Assembly (NCBI GenBank): GCA_030704615.1
Contig: CM060732.1
Coordinates: 19,096,001-19,160,000 of the forward strand
Direction: 5' to 3'
Source of the DNA: Takakia lepidozioides
Taxonomy: Eukaryota; Streptophyta; Takakiopsida; Takakiales; Takakiaceae
DNA: 64,000 nucleotides
Shown here: piece by piece, positions 1 through 10,759 of the stretch
Position numbering within the stretch: position 1 is the stretch's first letter
Layout: each line of letters begins with the position of its first letter
Notes under the pieces: generated by a model
Database searches by the model: none
What the model saw: only the letters and a program-made list of their open reading frames with translations
What the model was told of the DNA's origin: nothing
Program-made: the position numbers and the translations under genes

Positions 1-213
1 GCCATTGTACCAGGTGAGTGTTCCCATTTCATTCTTATTATTCCCTTGGACTTTACATTAATCTTCTGATCTCTCGCGCAATCAGATACAAGATTGATGA
101 GTGGCATAATCATGGAATAAGACATGTAATCCATTATATAGTATAATTTGCATATTGGTGGAGCATTGAAACAATGATGTGAATGTCTCATAGGGAAAAA
201 ACAAGTGGCAAAC

Positions 214-900
214 ATGGACACGTACTTGCAACCTCTAGTTGATGAACTTAAGGAGCTATGGAGGGGGGTCCCGGCATTAGATGCTTCACTTGACCCTATG
301 GCCGGACAATCTTTTCAGATGAGAGACATCTTGCTTTGGACAATGCATGATTATCTAGGTATATTATGTTCCCCATGAAGAATCCGCGTACATTCACTTG
401 TCAAGGCCGGATAATATCGATGAGGATTGGGATTGATTGAAGTAGCGGCGATAGTCTTGTGCACCTTAGTTGAGTAGATGACATTATGGGCCATGCACAT
501 GATAACTTTTTGTCTTTGCTAATGTGGCGGGATGTGTACAGGACTAACGGTTTGCTCGGGGCTAAGCACCAAAGGGTACCATGCATGCTTGCATTGTGGC
601 GATGATCTTGATGCACATAGCTTCCGCCATCTTCACAAGATGGTGTATCCGAATTACCGCAAGTTTCTTCCTATGAGCCATCGATGGAGAAGAAGAGAAA
701 AACACTTGTTTGATGGCAAAGAGGAAGTACCCCCCCCTGTGACAGTTTTGGGAGGACCGATGGAAGGAGGCCCATGCAGGCACGGTCGGTGAAGTGGACG
801 TGCCCGGCATGAAGCGACTTTCAATCTTCTACGAGTTGCCATATTGGGTGGTACATATTCCACAAAAATACCATCAATATCCTTATGCATGCATGTGATA
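214..900 (+). pseudogene. tnp2 transposase, N-terminal half (decayed)
   Basis: This is the first visible coding block of the CACTA transposase. The stretch 214-358 reads as the tnp2 segment with the motif DELKELWRGV and ends at a possible GT donor. The stretch from 532 (motif TKGYHACLHC, then RKFLPMSHRWRR and FDGKEE) matches the conserved Cys-rich and 'RRFLP-H-WR' block of transposase family tnp2. Between them lies about 170 bp that is either an intron or damage; an acceptor-like TGTACAG precedes the second block. The frame closes by 792. No start codon is visible because the protein begins left of the window. Assignment to the family is firm; exon borders are approximate. Confidence 0.7.
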
Positions 901-1240
901 TTGCACATTTTGGAGAGCTCATATTCTGTCAGTTACCAACGCAATTCCATTAGTGACGAAGGTCAACGAAGGTGAATATGAACATTTCAATCTGCCCAAC
1001 GAATCTGCCCGGAAAAAAATAAATTTTAGAGTTTGAAATTGAATAAAAGATCACATTCCAAAAAGCGAAAAGTACCTTCTACAAGGACAGAAGAGCTACC
1101 TTCGTTCAACTTAGGTCCAACAAATATATATATTTTTCACCAGCATCATTGGACATTTCTGTAGCATACGATAATCCAAGCTAGAGATTAAAACGGCTAA
1201 AAAACATGCAGAATTCTTCCACATTAGAAGTACATATCTC

Positions 1241-1246
1241 ATGTTG

Positions 1247-1286
<40 letters not shown>

Positions 1287-1486
1287 CCCCAACATCCATT
1301 TATTTCGTTTTTACCTTTATGTTCTCCCGCTCAGCCTCCACCTTCGGTAGCCAAAGCTGCATGTCAGTACAATGTTGGTTTTATTTTTATTTTTATTTTT
1401 TTTCGACATCCATTTATTTCGTTTTTACCTTTATGTTCTCCCGCTCAGCCTCCACCTTCGGCAGCCAAAGGTAGCATGTCAGTACA
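1241..1486. repeat. Poly(T)-linked tandem duplication inside the tnp2 gene
   Basis: Two copies of an approximately 80-bp block (1293-1371 and 1407-1486, period 114-115 bp) are each preceded by a GTTGG plus T-rich run; the first run is an almost pure poly(T) of about 37 bases. The blocks differ at only a few positions. The repeat lies in the non-coding gap (about 900-1740) between two transposase coding blocks, so it is intronic or a later insertion. Confidence 0.75.
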
Positions 1487-1754
1487 GTCCCGTGTCATTT
1501 TTCATTATTGTTTCTCACAAATCCAAGCATACAATTACGGGCAGCCTGAGAAAAAATATTATATTGTCATGTGGCCGTCGTTTGCGCATCCACGTCACAC
1601 TGATGGCTGATGACTGATGGCTAATAGCTGATAGAATAGCAAACCCCCACATTTTTTATGAGTTACATTGTCACTTTCATGTCAAAATATTTGTGTAAGT
1701 ATTTGCGGGTGGGGGTATATGTAGGACCTGAAGATTTGCCATCTTCTAGATCCC

Positions 1755-2975
1755 ATGCATATTGAGAAGAATGTTTGCTCGTTTTTTTTCCGGATTCTTC
1801 ATGGCACGCCGACAAAGAAGAGAGTGGCTGCAAAAGGAGATTCTCTCGGTGTTAGAAAGGAGCTTGAGGAGCAGGGTCGCACGCGCCGTCTATGGGCCGA
1901 ACAAAATGGTGTGGACCCAAAGGGTGTTGTATGGTGGAAGTATAGGCGCGCACCTTGGCAATGGACAAAGGAGGAATACAAGAACGTGATAGCCACCATA
2001 AGTGCTATCCGAACACCAACTGGTTATGGGTCATCCCTCCGTATGAAGTTCAGCGAAGACGACGGGGTCTATGGTTTCAAGTCTCATGACTACCAGAATA
2101 TTTTGCAAGACATCTTGCCCATTGTAGTTCGTGGGACATTGACTCCCGAGGTTCGCGAGACAATCTATAGATTGGGAGGCTTGTTCCGGTGGATTTGCTC
2201 CAAAGAGTTGGAGGACGGGGATTTTCCAAGCATGAAGAAGGAGGCGGCGGAGGTAATGTGTATGTTGGAAATGAACCTTCCTCCCTCCTTCTTTGACATC
2301 CAAGTGCACTTGGTAGTGCACTTAGTGGAAGAGGCTTCAATTGCCAGCCCCGTTCATTCTCGGTGGATGTACTTCCTTGAGCGTTACATGAAGACTTTGA
2401 AAGCATTTGTAAGACAAATGGCGCACCCGGAGGGTAGCATGGCGGAGGGGTATACGTTGCAAGAAGCTATGTTCTATTGCACGGAGTACATGACAAGGGT
2501 GGATGAGGAAGCCCCTCGAATGTGGAAGGAAGAGGAGGATGCACGAACCAATGACATCGTTTTGCCCAAAAAATCGAAGAGGGTAAAATTGCCGACCATG
2601 GTGATTGAGCAAGCATATGACTTCATACTGAAGAACAACCCATCCATACATGAGTGGGAGGCAAGATACAGTAACCTTGTTCAGCAACGAGAGGAGGAGA
2701 CGCTTGCATGGAGGCGGAACCATCCAAGGCCGGTTACTAGACGCCCTCAACAAGGAGCGGACCGCCGGAATGTTCCTTCACAAGATTTGCCCGCGGAATT
2801 ACAGCCTCTAAGTTCATTCCAACAGTGGCTAAAGACTTCAGTTTATGACGCCGTTGCTCAAGGTGAGGTGGATTCAGATATGGTGCAAGACCTTGCAAGG
2901 GGGCCCCTCTCAATTCGCGACCTCATACACGGCGGTTTGGGATCACGGTCGTCATTTCCGCATTCGTGCTCTTGA
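1755..2975 (+). pseudogene. tnp2 transposase, C-terminal half (DUF4218-type region)
   Basis: An open frame of 406 codons begins with the hallmark MHIEKNVC of the tnp2 family. It continues with a block containing LKSHD-like FKSHDYQNIL, LEMNLPPSFFDIQVHL and RWMYFLERYMKTLKAFVR, the conserved DUF4218 region that follows the tnp2 catalytic core. After about 2905 the frame is lost in a G/C run (GGGGGCCCCTC). The meaningful reading then continues in the frame of the next feature, so the terminal residues of this ORF are not genuine. This is part of the same gene as the blocks at 214-900 and 2905-3699. One frameshift is enough to make it non-functional. Confidence 0.8.
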
Positions 2976-3699
2976 CATGAAGCGCAAAACAACGTTTGAT
3001 TCTGGTTTGTGTGCTACATATTGGCAAGACTCCGTGTGGGGCAAGAGAGGTACACGACCTGCTATGAGCAAACTTGAGTACATTGGATAGCTTGAGAGCA
3101 TACTCCAACTTCAGTATACAAGGTACCGGCCTCTTCTCTTCAAGGAAAGGTGGTTCCGGCCACATCTTGTGGGGCCCTCAGCAACACTAGTGCGAGATGA
3201 TTGTGGATTCATGTGCGTCAATGCAGATAGGCTCAACCTTACTCATCGTTCATCCGATGAGCCTTTTGCATTGCCTTCAGACATGAAGCAAGTTTTCTTC
3301 TCCGATGACAAAACAAGAGGGGGAAATTGGAAGGTGGTTGTCCATACTCAGCCAAGAGGAAGACGTATCTATCATGGTCTCGGATCTTCATGGGGTGAGG
3401 CAATTGCGGTGGAGGGAGCGACTGGTCATAATGATGCTAATGTTGGAGATTGGGTAGAGGGGATAAAAGAGGATGATGACGCCCCAGAGAATGCATCCCG
3501 GACCATATATGATGAAGCTCCAGAAAATACGGATGTTGGAGAAGGAGATGAAGACACGACCATTGAAAACGAGGTGGAGGATGATTCGGAGGTGTCTTTT
3601 GAGGGCCGGCCCATTTATGACGATGACTCCGATGACCAAGAAGACTTGCAACTTGATGAGGATGAAGAAGCTCCGGATGATGATGTTCAAGTTGATTAG
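2905..3699 (+). pseudogene. tnp2 transposase C-terminus, DUF4216-like domain with acidic tail
   Basis: This continues the transposase after the frameshift near 2905. The frame carries RKTTFDSGLCATYWQDS, then a TAG at 3088-3090, then FKERWFRP and WKVVVHTQPRGR. This pattern is typical of the DUF4216 domain at the end of plant CACTA transposases. The last 75 codons are very rich in Asp and Glu and end at 3699. The frame on both sides of the TAG is the same, so it is a point nonsense mutation rather than a gene border. Whether the acidic tail belongs to the ancestral protein is unclear. Confidence 0.7.
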
Positions 3700-3929
3700 A
3701 CAGGTAATCACAACTACCTAATAATTCTCGCACAGAACTATACCCATCCCTTCGATTGATTGTACATGTACATGCATGTAGCTTATTTCTATGATTTATC
3801 AATGAAAAATCCATGAAAAAAATCTTTTGGAGGTGTCAATTCCTCCCATATAATAATGTCTAGGTGTTATAGTCGATGTTTAACTCTCTGTTGCACCCAA
3901 TGACATGTAGTTTGCAGCCATAGTAGCCA

Positions 3930-4168
3930 ATGCGGGCTTCCAAGATGTGGAGTATGAGAACTCCATCGGTGGTGTGGTTGCCATCCACTGGCAAAGTGTG
4001 GAATCCTCAATGCGCAGGGGAGCACCCTTACAGTCGGGAGTGGACTCTCAAGATTGGGCACAATTTGCACTCTACCAGTGCCTTTGAGGAAGAAGATGTT
4101 TGTGTTTTTGAGCTGACCTTGAACACTGACTTCACAATACTAGTCCGCATCTTCCCATTAGTGGAAGT
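3930..4168 (+). pseudogene. B3-like DNA-binding domain fragment (possible captured gene piece)
   Basis: An open reading frame inside the CACTA element, downstream of the transposase, contains WTLKIGHN, then FEEEDVCVFELT, then FTILVRIFP. The spacing and wording resemble the C-terminal half of plant B3 domains, where a Trp/Phe segment is followed by 'egDvCvFEL' and a final 'f-V-IF' strand. Only about 50 residues look domain-like. The rest of the open frame runs into GA-rich and GC-rich transposon DNA. It could be a captured host fragment, as is common in CACTA elements, or an unrelated coincidence of a short motif. Confidence 0.4.
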
Positions 4169-4218
4169 CCTTGTAAATGTTGCATGGGACAGCCATCTTG
4201 CAAACAAATCTATTAACA

Positions 4219-4260
4219 ACCAAGAGAGAGAGGGAGAGAGGGAGAGAGAGAGGGGGGCAA
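4219..4260. repeat. GA-rich simple repeat
   Basis: A (GAGA/GGGAGA)n tract marks the border between the coding-like part of the CACTA element and its GC-rich subterminal region. Confidence 0.8.
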
Positions 4261-4359
4261 AGAAAGAAAAACAGAGAGGTGCCCCCCCTAGAGTCCCACC
4301 CCTCGTCCCCACCCCCTCTCCCTGCCCCTCAACTGAAAGACCCCTCCACCCCCACCCCG

Positions 4360-4739
4360 TGGCGACCCCCCACTGTCACAAGCCAAAAATCCCCGTCGCA
4401 ACACCCCCCCTGCGACGCCCGGTCGTCACCGAGGCCTTTTCGCCAGTCAAGCCATCATGCGACGGCCGGGCGTGGCAGGGGGGTTCCTCACCTTGCGACA
4501 GCCGGGAGTCGTACATAAGGGTTGCCTCTTGCCCTTTATGCCACCTTGCGACGTCCCGACGTCGCCGGCTGGCTCCAGCGCAGGGGGGCGACGGTACGAC
4601 GTTGCAAGGCAGCCCCAACGCTGTTAAGCGACTTTGGGGCATCGCAAAAATGCGCCGTGGGGCGGACGTCGCACGCTCAGCGCCGCGCGGGGCGTGGAAT
4701 CGCGGCTGGTGTCGCTAAACCCCCCTATTTGCAGTAGTG
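4360..4739. repeat. CACTA subterminal repeats and terminal inverted repeat end
   Basis: About ten copies of the core GCGAC (or its complement GTCGC) occur in both orientations between 4360 and 4715, usually preceded by T (for example at TGCGACGCCC, TTGCGACAGC, TTGCGACGTC and TCGCTAAAC). CACTA elements carry such short subterminal repeats as binding sites for the element-encoded TNPA-type protein. The outermost bases end in CAGTAGTG, the reverse complement of CACTACTG. Confidence 0.7.
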
Positions 4740-5600
4740 ATCGTGAAGTCCTTAGGAATGTTTGAACCAAAAGCAATCATAATCTCATGCTGAATGCTTG
4801 ACATTGTCCAATGTCGCCCAACCTCAATCTCTTGTTGTCTTGCTTCATATGCATAACATAAACTCACCATCTCCACATACTGAACCTGGTCCATCATCTC
4901 CCATTTGTTTTCAGATATCATGCATTGCCGATTGAATTGAAATGTGGCGTATAAAGCAAATCGGCCAATGTGATATCTAAATCTCAATGTTGAATGATCG
5001 ATAATACATCTAATGGCATCTGCTCCAATGCTGATTTTTGTCCACTATCCATAAGTGATTCCAACAGCTTCTCACATGGTTCTTTGAAAGTAAACATGGT
5101 ATTGCTTTTAAAGATACTGCTGGCCATGGAAAATAGATCTACCATTACTCCGATTGGCATGAACCATCGTAAGTGGGTTGACTTACTTTATATTGTGGGT
5201 TTCATAGAGGATAAGAAATCAGATCGCAATTTAAGTCTGAAAAACTCACTGGTCGCCATGTTCGGTAAGTTGTAACGGCCAAGCAGGGTCACTAAAACCA
5301 GGAAGAAGGATCGGCTGCACTGTTCCAAAATCGGATTGCGTGAGGTATAAAATGCATTGTAGAAGTACACGTGCTCTTGCACAGCCCTTCCTCCTACCAT
5401 CCTACTTCGTCTTTCCTTCCGTCTTATTATTATTAAAATATTTGTCTCCATCTCCCTTGTCCCTCACGAAAAGCTAGGGTTTAAGAAGCCCGTGAAGGTT
5501 GAAGGGGTTTGAGGAGCCTGCGAAGTTCTCCAATGCACCCACGTACCCGAACACAACCCCATTCCAGTGGACTCAACCTGATGCGCATGGCACAATCTCA
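4740..5600. other. No gene recognised
   Basis: Host or older repeat DNA follows the CACTA end. A minus-strand open frame (4715-4987) crosses the transposon end, and a plus-strand frame lies at 4994-5275. I recognise neither, and both look like chance ORFs in AT-rich sequence. Confidence 0.4.
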
Positions 5601-6223
5601 GTAGACGTTAGTGGATGCGACCCCATATGATGAGCTGACGTGCTAGTATTTGCTCCAAGATCGTATTATTTCTATCCGGCGGGTAGGACCTCTGTAGGTC
5701 GACAACCACCAAGAATGGGCAGAATTCAAGAAAATGAAAACTGATCGCGGCCCTCCTAAGGGCCCACAGAGCTTCTAATGTGTGACCCAAGGGGTTATTG
5801 AAGCTCAGGCAGTCCAATTCTAGTATGGAAATTTAGACAATGAGCTTAGGAGAAGGGTGCGGGATACAACCGTTGTTACGAGCAGCCCAACCCACCTTAG
5901 CAGATGTGTTTCTGCTGGCTGAGTGAATTGAGCTCAATACGGTGTAGGAGCGCGTAGTGATCATTGGATTTGACACTGATATGCCATGGGGTGTGTCTGC
6001 CAACCAACAAACACATCATACTACACAACAGCGTGGTCAGGGGGGCAAGGTCGTCCAACCCCAATTCCATGGAGTTTACAAGGGACCTCGGGTGCAGAAA
6101 CCAGTGGCTTATTTTTCAGTCCAACAACAACCAGAAGTGGCGTGTTGGTTATGTGGAGGATCCCATCTCAAGAAAGTTTGCCCAGATAAGGACAAGGGGC
6201 AGACACAAGCTCAACCTGCGTAG
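5600..6223 (+). pseudogene. Ty3/gypsy gag relic with CCHC zinc knuckle
   Basis: The clear part is the frame 5957-6223 with CWLCGGSHLKKVC, a Cys-x2-Cys-x3-His-x4-Cys knuckle of the gypsy gag type, followed by a basic tail. Upstream in the same frame the sequence reads PTLADVFLLAE, then a stop, then IELNTV, then a stop. This resembles the helical end of retrotransposon gag (T-LA-AF-LA). Further upstream (from about 5610) a PYDEL-like segment can be read in another frame. Several stops and shifts show an old, inactive fragment. No LTR or pol sequence is visible beside it. Confidence 0.55.
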
Positions 6224-6229
6224 GGTGAA

Positions 6230-7005
6230 TGCAAGGTATGGTGGACCCAAATGAACTTCTCTGTGTTCATTTTGCGTGACTGTGGTCCATGGTACCATGC
6301 ATACTTTTCTGAAAACTTAGTATTGCATCCGAATGTACATAGTTCAAAACTTCTAATTCTAATATCTACATGTATCAATAAGTGTTGGATTGCAAAATGA
6401 ATAAAACATGTTCGAGCTATGGACTTTTGAAGTCGGATTTTGTGGACTGTCTTATCAACTGTATTAAACTTATAAACTCTAGAATGGTGATGTGCCATTG
6501 GGCAATTGCTCTAAAATTTTGAGTGGTGGTGGCTAATTTTATGGACATTGATCTATTTACTTGGACAAACTGATTTGTCTCTTAGAACCTATAGACTAAT
6601 TTCTGAGCAAAAAATGTGCGTTTAAAAAAAATCCATAGCATTTGTTTTTTTTTTTTGTTTTTTTTCCTGGGTGTTACATTATAGGTATGTTGGTACAATG
6701 GATGCCACGTATCTATTTTTCGGAGATACTTTTGTTTCAAAATATTGGACTGGCTATAGTCAGTCATCCATAATCCACACTAACATTACTAGTACCACAA
6801 AAGACACCATAAGTTACACTTGCTTAGCCAACGCCTGCACATTTTACTAATACCATGCGGTTTCTTGATGTCAACCTCAATTCCTCAACTAAGTTTTCTG
6901 TGGGGCCTACTCAGAATGGGAGGGAGAGTTGTAATGTTCTTGTTGTCAGAGCTAGTTTCTGAAAAGAGCAATTCCGGGATTGAGGAGCAACGTTGTCAAC
7001 AATTT
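6230..7005. other. 3' flank of the GT61-like gene; no other gene seen
   Basis: AT-rich sequence with T-runs near 6640-6665. It lies downstream of the minus-strand GT61-like gene and would include its 3' UTR. A canonical polyadenylation site cannot be singled out with confidence. Confidence 0.4.
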
Positions 7006-7011
7006 GGTCAC

Positions 7012-9359
7012 TCAGTGAGGCACCCAATCATGAAACCAGTGCATGGAGAGAAGATCTCCTGGCCATTGCGGATGCCCGAAGGATGCAAGAGCTCGCCCAA
7101 CACCAAGGGTATCAATGGTGTAGTCAGGCACTGCCTCAAAAGGATCCCCACAAAGGGTCGTGTTTCCCCTCTTCACATTCGGTATGCTCTTCCCAAAAGG
7201 ATTTGAAATGTCATGCTTTAACCGCAAGCTCACTGCATTCACATGCATCCATGTGTACATTTTGCGAATGTCTGCAAAGTTGTTGATGCTCCAGTTGCAG
7301 GGTCCAAAAACTTCGATCACACCAGCCCCCTCGGGAAGACAAAAAGTGGCCCAAGTATTGGCCCCATGAGCAACGACTAAGATGTCTGTTTGCGAATACA
7401 GAGACACTACATTCGGGAAATTGTAGCTTGTCTGCCCGTTTGCAAGCATTTCGTCCAGGGATCGGACCTAATTGGCACCAACAGACTGGAAGTCAAGGAA
7501 CAAACACGGAGCACTTGGGTCCTGATAACAGTGGGTTCATTTCTTCAATCAGAATCCCAATGATTGTTTGCACCTCAACTGAATCTCACAATGGGTTGAA
7601 GTATGTTAATTTCTTCCCTTGGGATCCCAAGCTCTCCTTATCGTTTTTCTTTCCCTCAGCTGAATTTCCAAGATGCACATGTCAAGTGGTAGAGCATTAT
7701 ATGTAGTTTGCTGAACTGGGACTCAATCAAGAAGAATGACAAAGATTTTTCTGGGACATTGCTTCTACAGCTACCTCAAGTGTTGGTTGAGAGAAGCTCC
7801 GCAAGTAAGCCAGCACTTCATTGGTGTTTCTGACCCGTCGCCGCTCAGTGTCATGGCGGCCATAGTACAGCACTCGCAGAGGTTTTGGAGGGAGCCGAAC
7901 CTGTCTCCACAAGCGAGCTCTTAGGTCTATCCCCTATGTTCTGAGAGATATGTTTCTTGAACTTCAAGCAGAAATCCATCTGTCCTACCATTGATGGGGC
8001 AAGAAAAAGAAGATGGGCTTATAAAGTTCATCCGTGCTAGCTGTAGCAGTGTAGCCAGATATCATGCTCTCAGTTTAGTTTTGATTTGTGTGCAAAGAGA
8101 GGCAGAGTACTTACACACCTGCGGCAAGGGTAAATTGAAGAAGGCAAACACCGTGGCTCTGAAGTTGCGAATTATCTCCTTGTACATTTTAGGAGGCAAC
8201 CGTGTCTGATCAATGCGGTCGTTATCATGCATTTGCAGCAGAAAACGCTCAAAGCACGCGGGTTGGATTTGATCCTCAACACGTAGATAGTCAGCGCCTG
8301 GGAAGAGCTCAATGAGCATCCGGGCCTGTAATTAAGTGCCACGTTTCAGAAGAGAGATAAAAGTGGGCTGTGTATCCTTCAAAGCCAGGTAAGAATTGGA
8401 CTGCTAATATAGCATTGTCATCTGCCAGCCTGAGAACCTTTGCAACATCTTGTCAATTTCATGCTCTTGCAGCTATAAAAACACCATGATCTTACACGAT
8501 TCTGACAAATAGCCATGAAAATGCCGTAGTCATCTTTCTCATACAGTACCTGCCACAGCAGTTGCTTGCGGTCATCAGTGTGTTGACTCTCTTTCAACAA
8601 TTGGTCAAATCTGTGGATCAAAAAATGGTGTATAGGTTTTGGGGTGGTTTCATTGAATGGTGACAGATGGGCAGCAAGGTTTGGCCAAATTCGCTCGGCC
8701 CAGTTGTGCATCGAGTTGCCCACATAGCCAAGGAAATGTAGTGTATTACCACCGACCCATGAATGCTGCTGTGGTAATCTGTCTGTATAGCGTACACCCG
8801 TACATGCTTGTGTCCCTGTAACCCCACAGCCAGCGTAGATATCAGTCCAGGCATGATGGAGCTCAGGAATTTCTGCACATTTGCCCTCCACCTCCTCCGC
8901 AGATATGTTGACAAGAAGGAGGGTCCCGGTGGGCTCCATGCACACGTTCTCTACAGCTAGCAGAGGGTAGTCCATGAAGTTGTGGTTGGGTAGGAAGCGC
9001 GTTCTAAAAGTCCAATCATCTGAGGCCGAGGGTAGCTTCTCTTTTAAATCTTCCACTCTCACTGCACGCATCCGTACAAAGAAAGCTTCTTCAAGTGATA
9101 CTTTTGGGGAGGGATTCAAGCTTCGGACCACCTTGATTTGCATACCACTGCTGCGTCCCATACCTGAGTCTGCTGAACTTCTTGAAAACTGCCCATTGGA
9201 GAGGTACTGCCCCCGGAGGTACCCCGGCCTCCAAACGCTTCCGTCTGGAAACAAGAACGACTTGAAGAGCAGCAAGAATGTAGCTGTTACAACCACCGAC
9301 AATTTCAGCAGTAGCTTTACTTTGTCCCTCTCTGCAAACACCATGGAGGGTGCACGCAT
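7012..9359 (-). CDS. GT61-family (DUF563) glycosyltransferase, four exons
   Basis: Predicted exons, read on the minus strand, are 9359-8496, 8325-8115, 7917-7775 and 7467-7012. Donors are GTAAGA, GTAAGT and GTAGCT; acceptors end in ACAG, AGAG and TTAG. The exons sum to 1674 nt and join in frame to 557 aa, which is strong support. Residues 1-15 are a short basic cytosolic tail and 16-37 a membrane anchor (LLLKLSVVVTATFLLLF). The rest would face the Golgi/ER lumen, the type II layout of glycosyltransferases. The C-terminal half has the family signatures: YYGRHDTERRRVRN, DILVVAHGAN (about 434-443) and GAGVIEVFGP (about 453-462). Family members add xylose, arabinose or GlcNAc to glycans; the donor and acceptor here cannot be read from sequence. 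No stops or frameshifts were seen. Confidence 0.85.
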
Positions 9360-10465
9360 GCGCCAGTTCCTTCACTAGAAGAATCAGTTGAGCAGTCAAG
9401 TACCACACGTGTGTGTGTACTGGCATGTGCATGCGGGAACCTCCAGAGTCCAGCCCTTCCCCAGTTTGTCTGGATTCTCTCAGAATCAGCCACGTCTTAA
9501 CTATTCTACCTTCTTTCTAGATCTCGGTCCTGACATGAAGCAGGAGAGGGAGGAATCCTCGAGCCCTCAAGAGAAACTGCCTCATATCCTGTCGGATCCA
9601 TACAGGTAGGATATCTTTGTCCCTGCAACGAATTCCAAGAAACCCAAGAAAGGGTGAAGTGGGTGTGCACTCACATTCTACGATCTGCTGGATGAACAAT
9701 CCCCCCACACGGGATCATCCAAGAGCTGCAGAGCGAGCAGGAGTCCCCACCATTTTCTCCTTTCTCTCAAGGACTCCACTGCAGTCCTGGACGCTTTAAA
9801 AGTCTTAGAGTTCCTTCTCATCAAACCCACATTCTTTCTTTCGCCTTTTCTGTTAAACAAGGTGTGGTCGTCACAGCAGCCGGCATGCATTTTCCGCGAG
9901 GAGAAAATATGAGCTAGTTCACAGTGATACAGACAAACAGGCTTCTCATTGTTTGATAATTGGGACTTGTGGCACAGGGTCGCTCAGGGTGAGGCGCACA
10001 GGGGAAGCGAGAGGGGAGCGAGTCTGTTGGGCCCACAAAACACCTGAAATTCTAGCGACGACCGCAGGTCGGAAGCTAGTTTAGCGTAGAGCAAGAATAG
10101 GGTGCCATAGTGCCACGTTTTTGTCACCACCAGGTCATCGTCGCCACGTTTCGTCGTCAAATTCTTTAAATCTGCCCGGATTGCCCGCCCGAAACGCGCC
10201 AATAGAATTCGTCGCGAAAACTTTTTCGAAACTGCCCAATATGCCCGTTTCTTGATCTTCTTGAACCGCAGGAGGGGTTTCACAGGCCGATCGCGATTCA
10301 CAGATGGAGATGTTCACAGATTCTGAGTACACAGCAGGAGCTCTCACGATGGTGGGACAACCGCAATCGCAAGGTGTGGCTTTTCTTAATGTACGATGTG
10401 AAGAAGTTTGTCCAGCCTGCAAATCTTAGTTCAATCTCTGCCTCAGCTGCACCGTGGTGGTTCTT
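9360..10465. promoter_or_regulatory. 5' flank of the GT61-like gene; no gene recognised
   Basis: This stretch contains the presumed promoter and leader of the minus-strand GT61-like gene. Several overlapping minus-strand open frames near 9984-10422 are unrecognised and probably accidental. No convincing TATA box or transcription start could be fixed. Confidence 0.35.
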
Positions 10466-10471
10466 ACATAC

Positions 10472-10690
10472 CAATCCGGCATTACCTGACTACAGACACA
10501 AGCAACACACAAGAGGTCCTTTTGGGTTGATGGTCGGCCAAATCCTCCATGGGTCATGACACAAGGTCAAAGACAATGTGGTGAGGGCATCTTCTTCGAC
10601 CTATTTCAGCCTGTTTTGCCCTCTCATCAGACTCGGCCTTGAGATGCATATTGAATTCTGTAAGTTAGCTCATTGGGTACCATGATTTGG
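10472..10690. repeat. Dispersed repeat block A, copy 1
   Basis: About 210 bp beginning near CGGCATTACCTGACTACAG and ending near GTAAGTTAGCTCATTGGGT. It is repeated at 11657-11865 with few differences, and its end is found again, more diverged, at 12250-12357. The repeats interrupt the PPR gene. Confidence 0.8.
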
Positions 10691-10759
10691 TATTCTTCAT
10701 GATGTTTACAAGGTTTTTGGGAGAGTAAGCTTGGTCTTAGCAGGCCGTGCCCTCCAAGG

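Larger units (their letters stand above)
1..4739 (+). mobile_element. CACTA (En/Spm) DNA transposon, right-hand part
   Basis: The element enters from the left edge and ends at 4739. Supporting features in order are tnp2-type transposase fragments (214-900 and 1755-3699), a cargo-like fragment (3930-4168), a GA-rich tract (4219-4270), a GC-rich block of repeated GCGAC motifs (about 4360-4715), and the terminal sequence CTATTTGCAGTAGTG at 4725-4739. Read on the minus strand the end starts CACTACTGCAAATAG, the usual CACTA terminus. The 3-bp target duplication cannot be tested because the left end is outside the window. The transposase has stops and shifts, so the copy is not autonomous. Its first 0.9 kb matches an inverted fragment at 35476-36394. 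Confidence 0.8.

Noticed and set aside
1206..1610. Plus-strand ORFs with poly-Phe runs
   Set aside because: They translate the poly(T) tract and its tandem duplication; low complexity and no family motif.
3388..3814. Minus-strand ORFs opposite the acidic tail of the transposase
   Set aside because: Mirror frames of a GA-rich coding region; composition follows the plus-strand gene.
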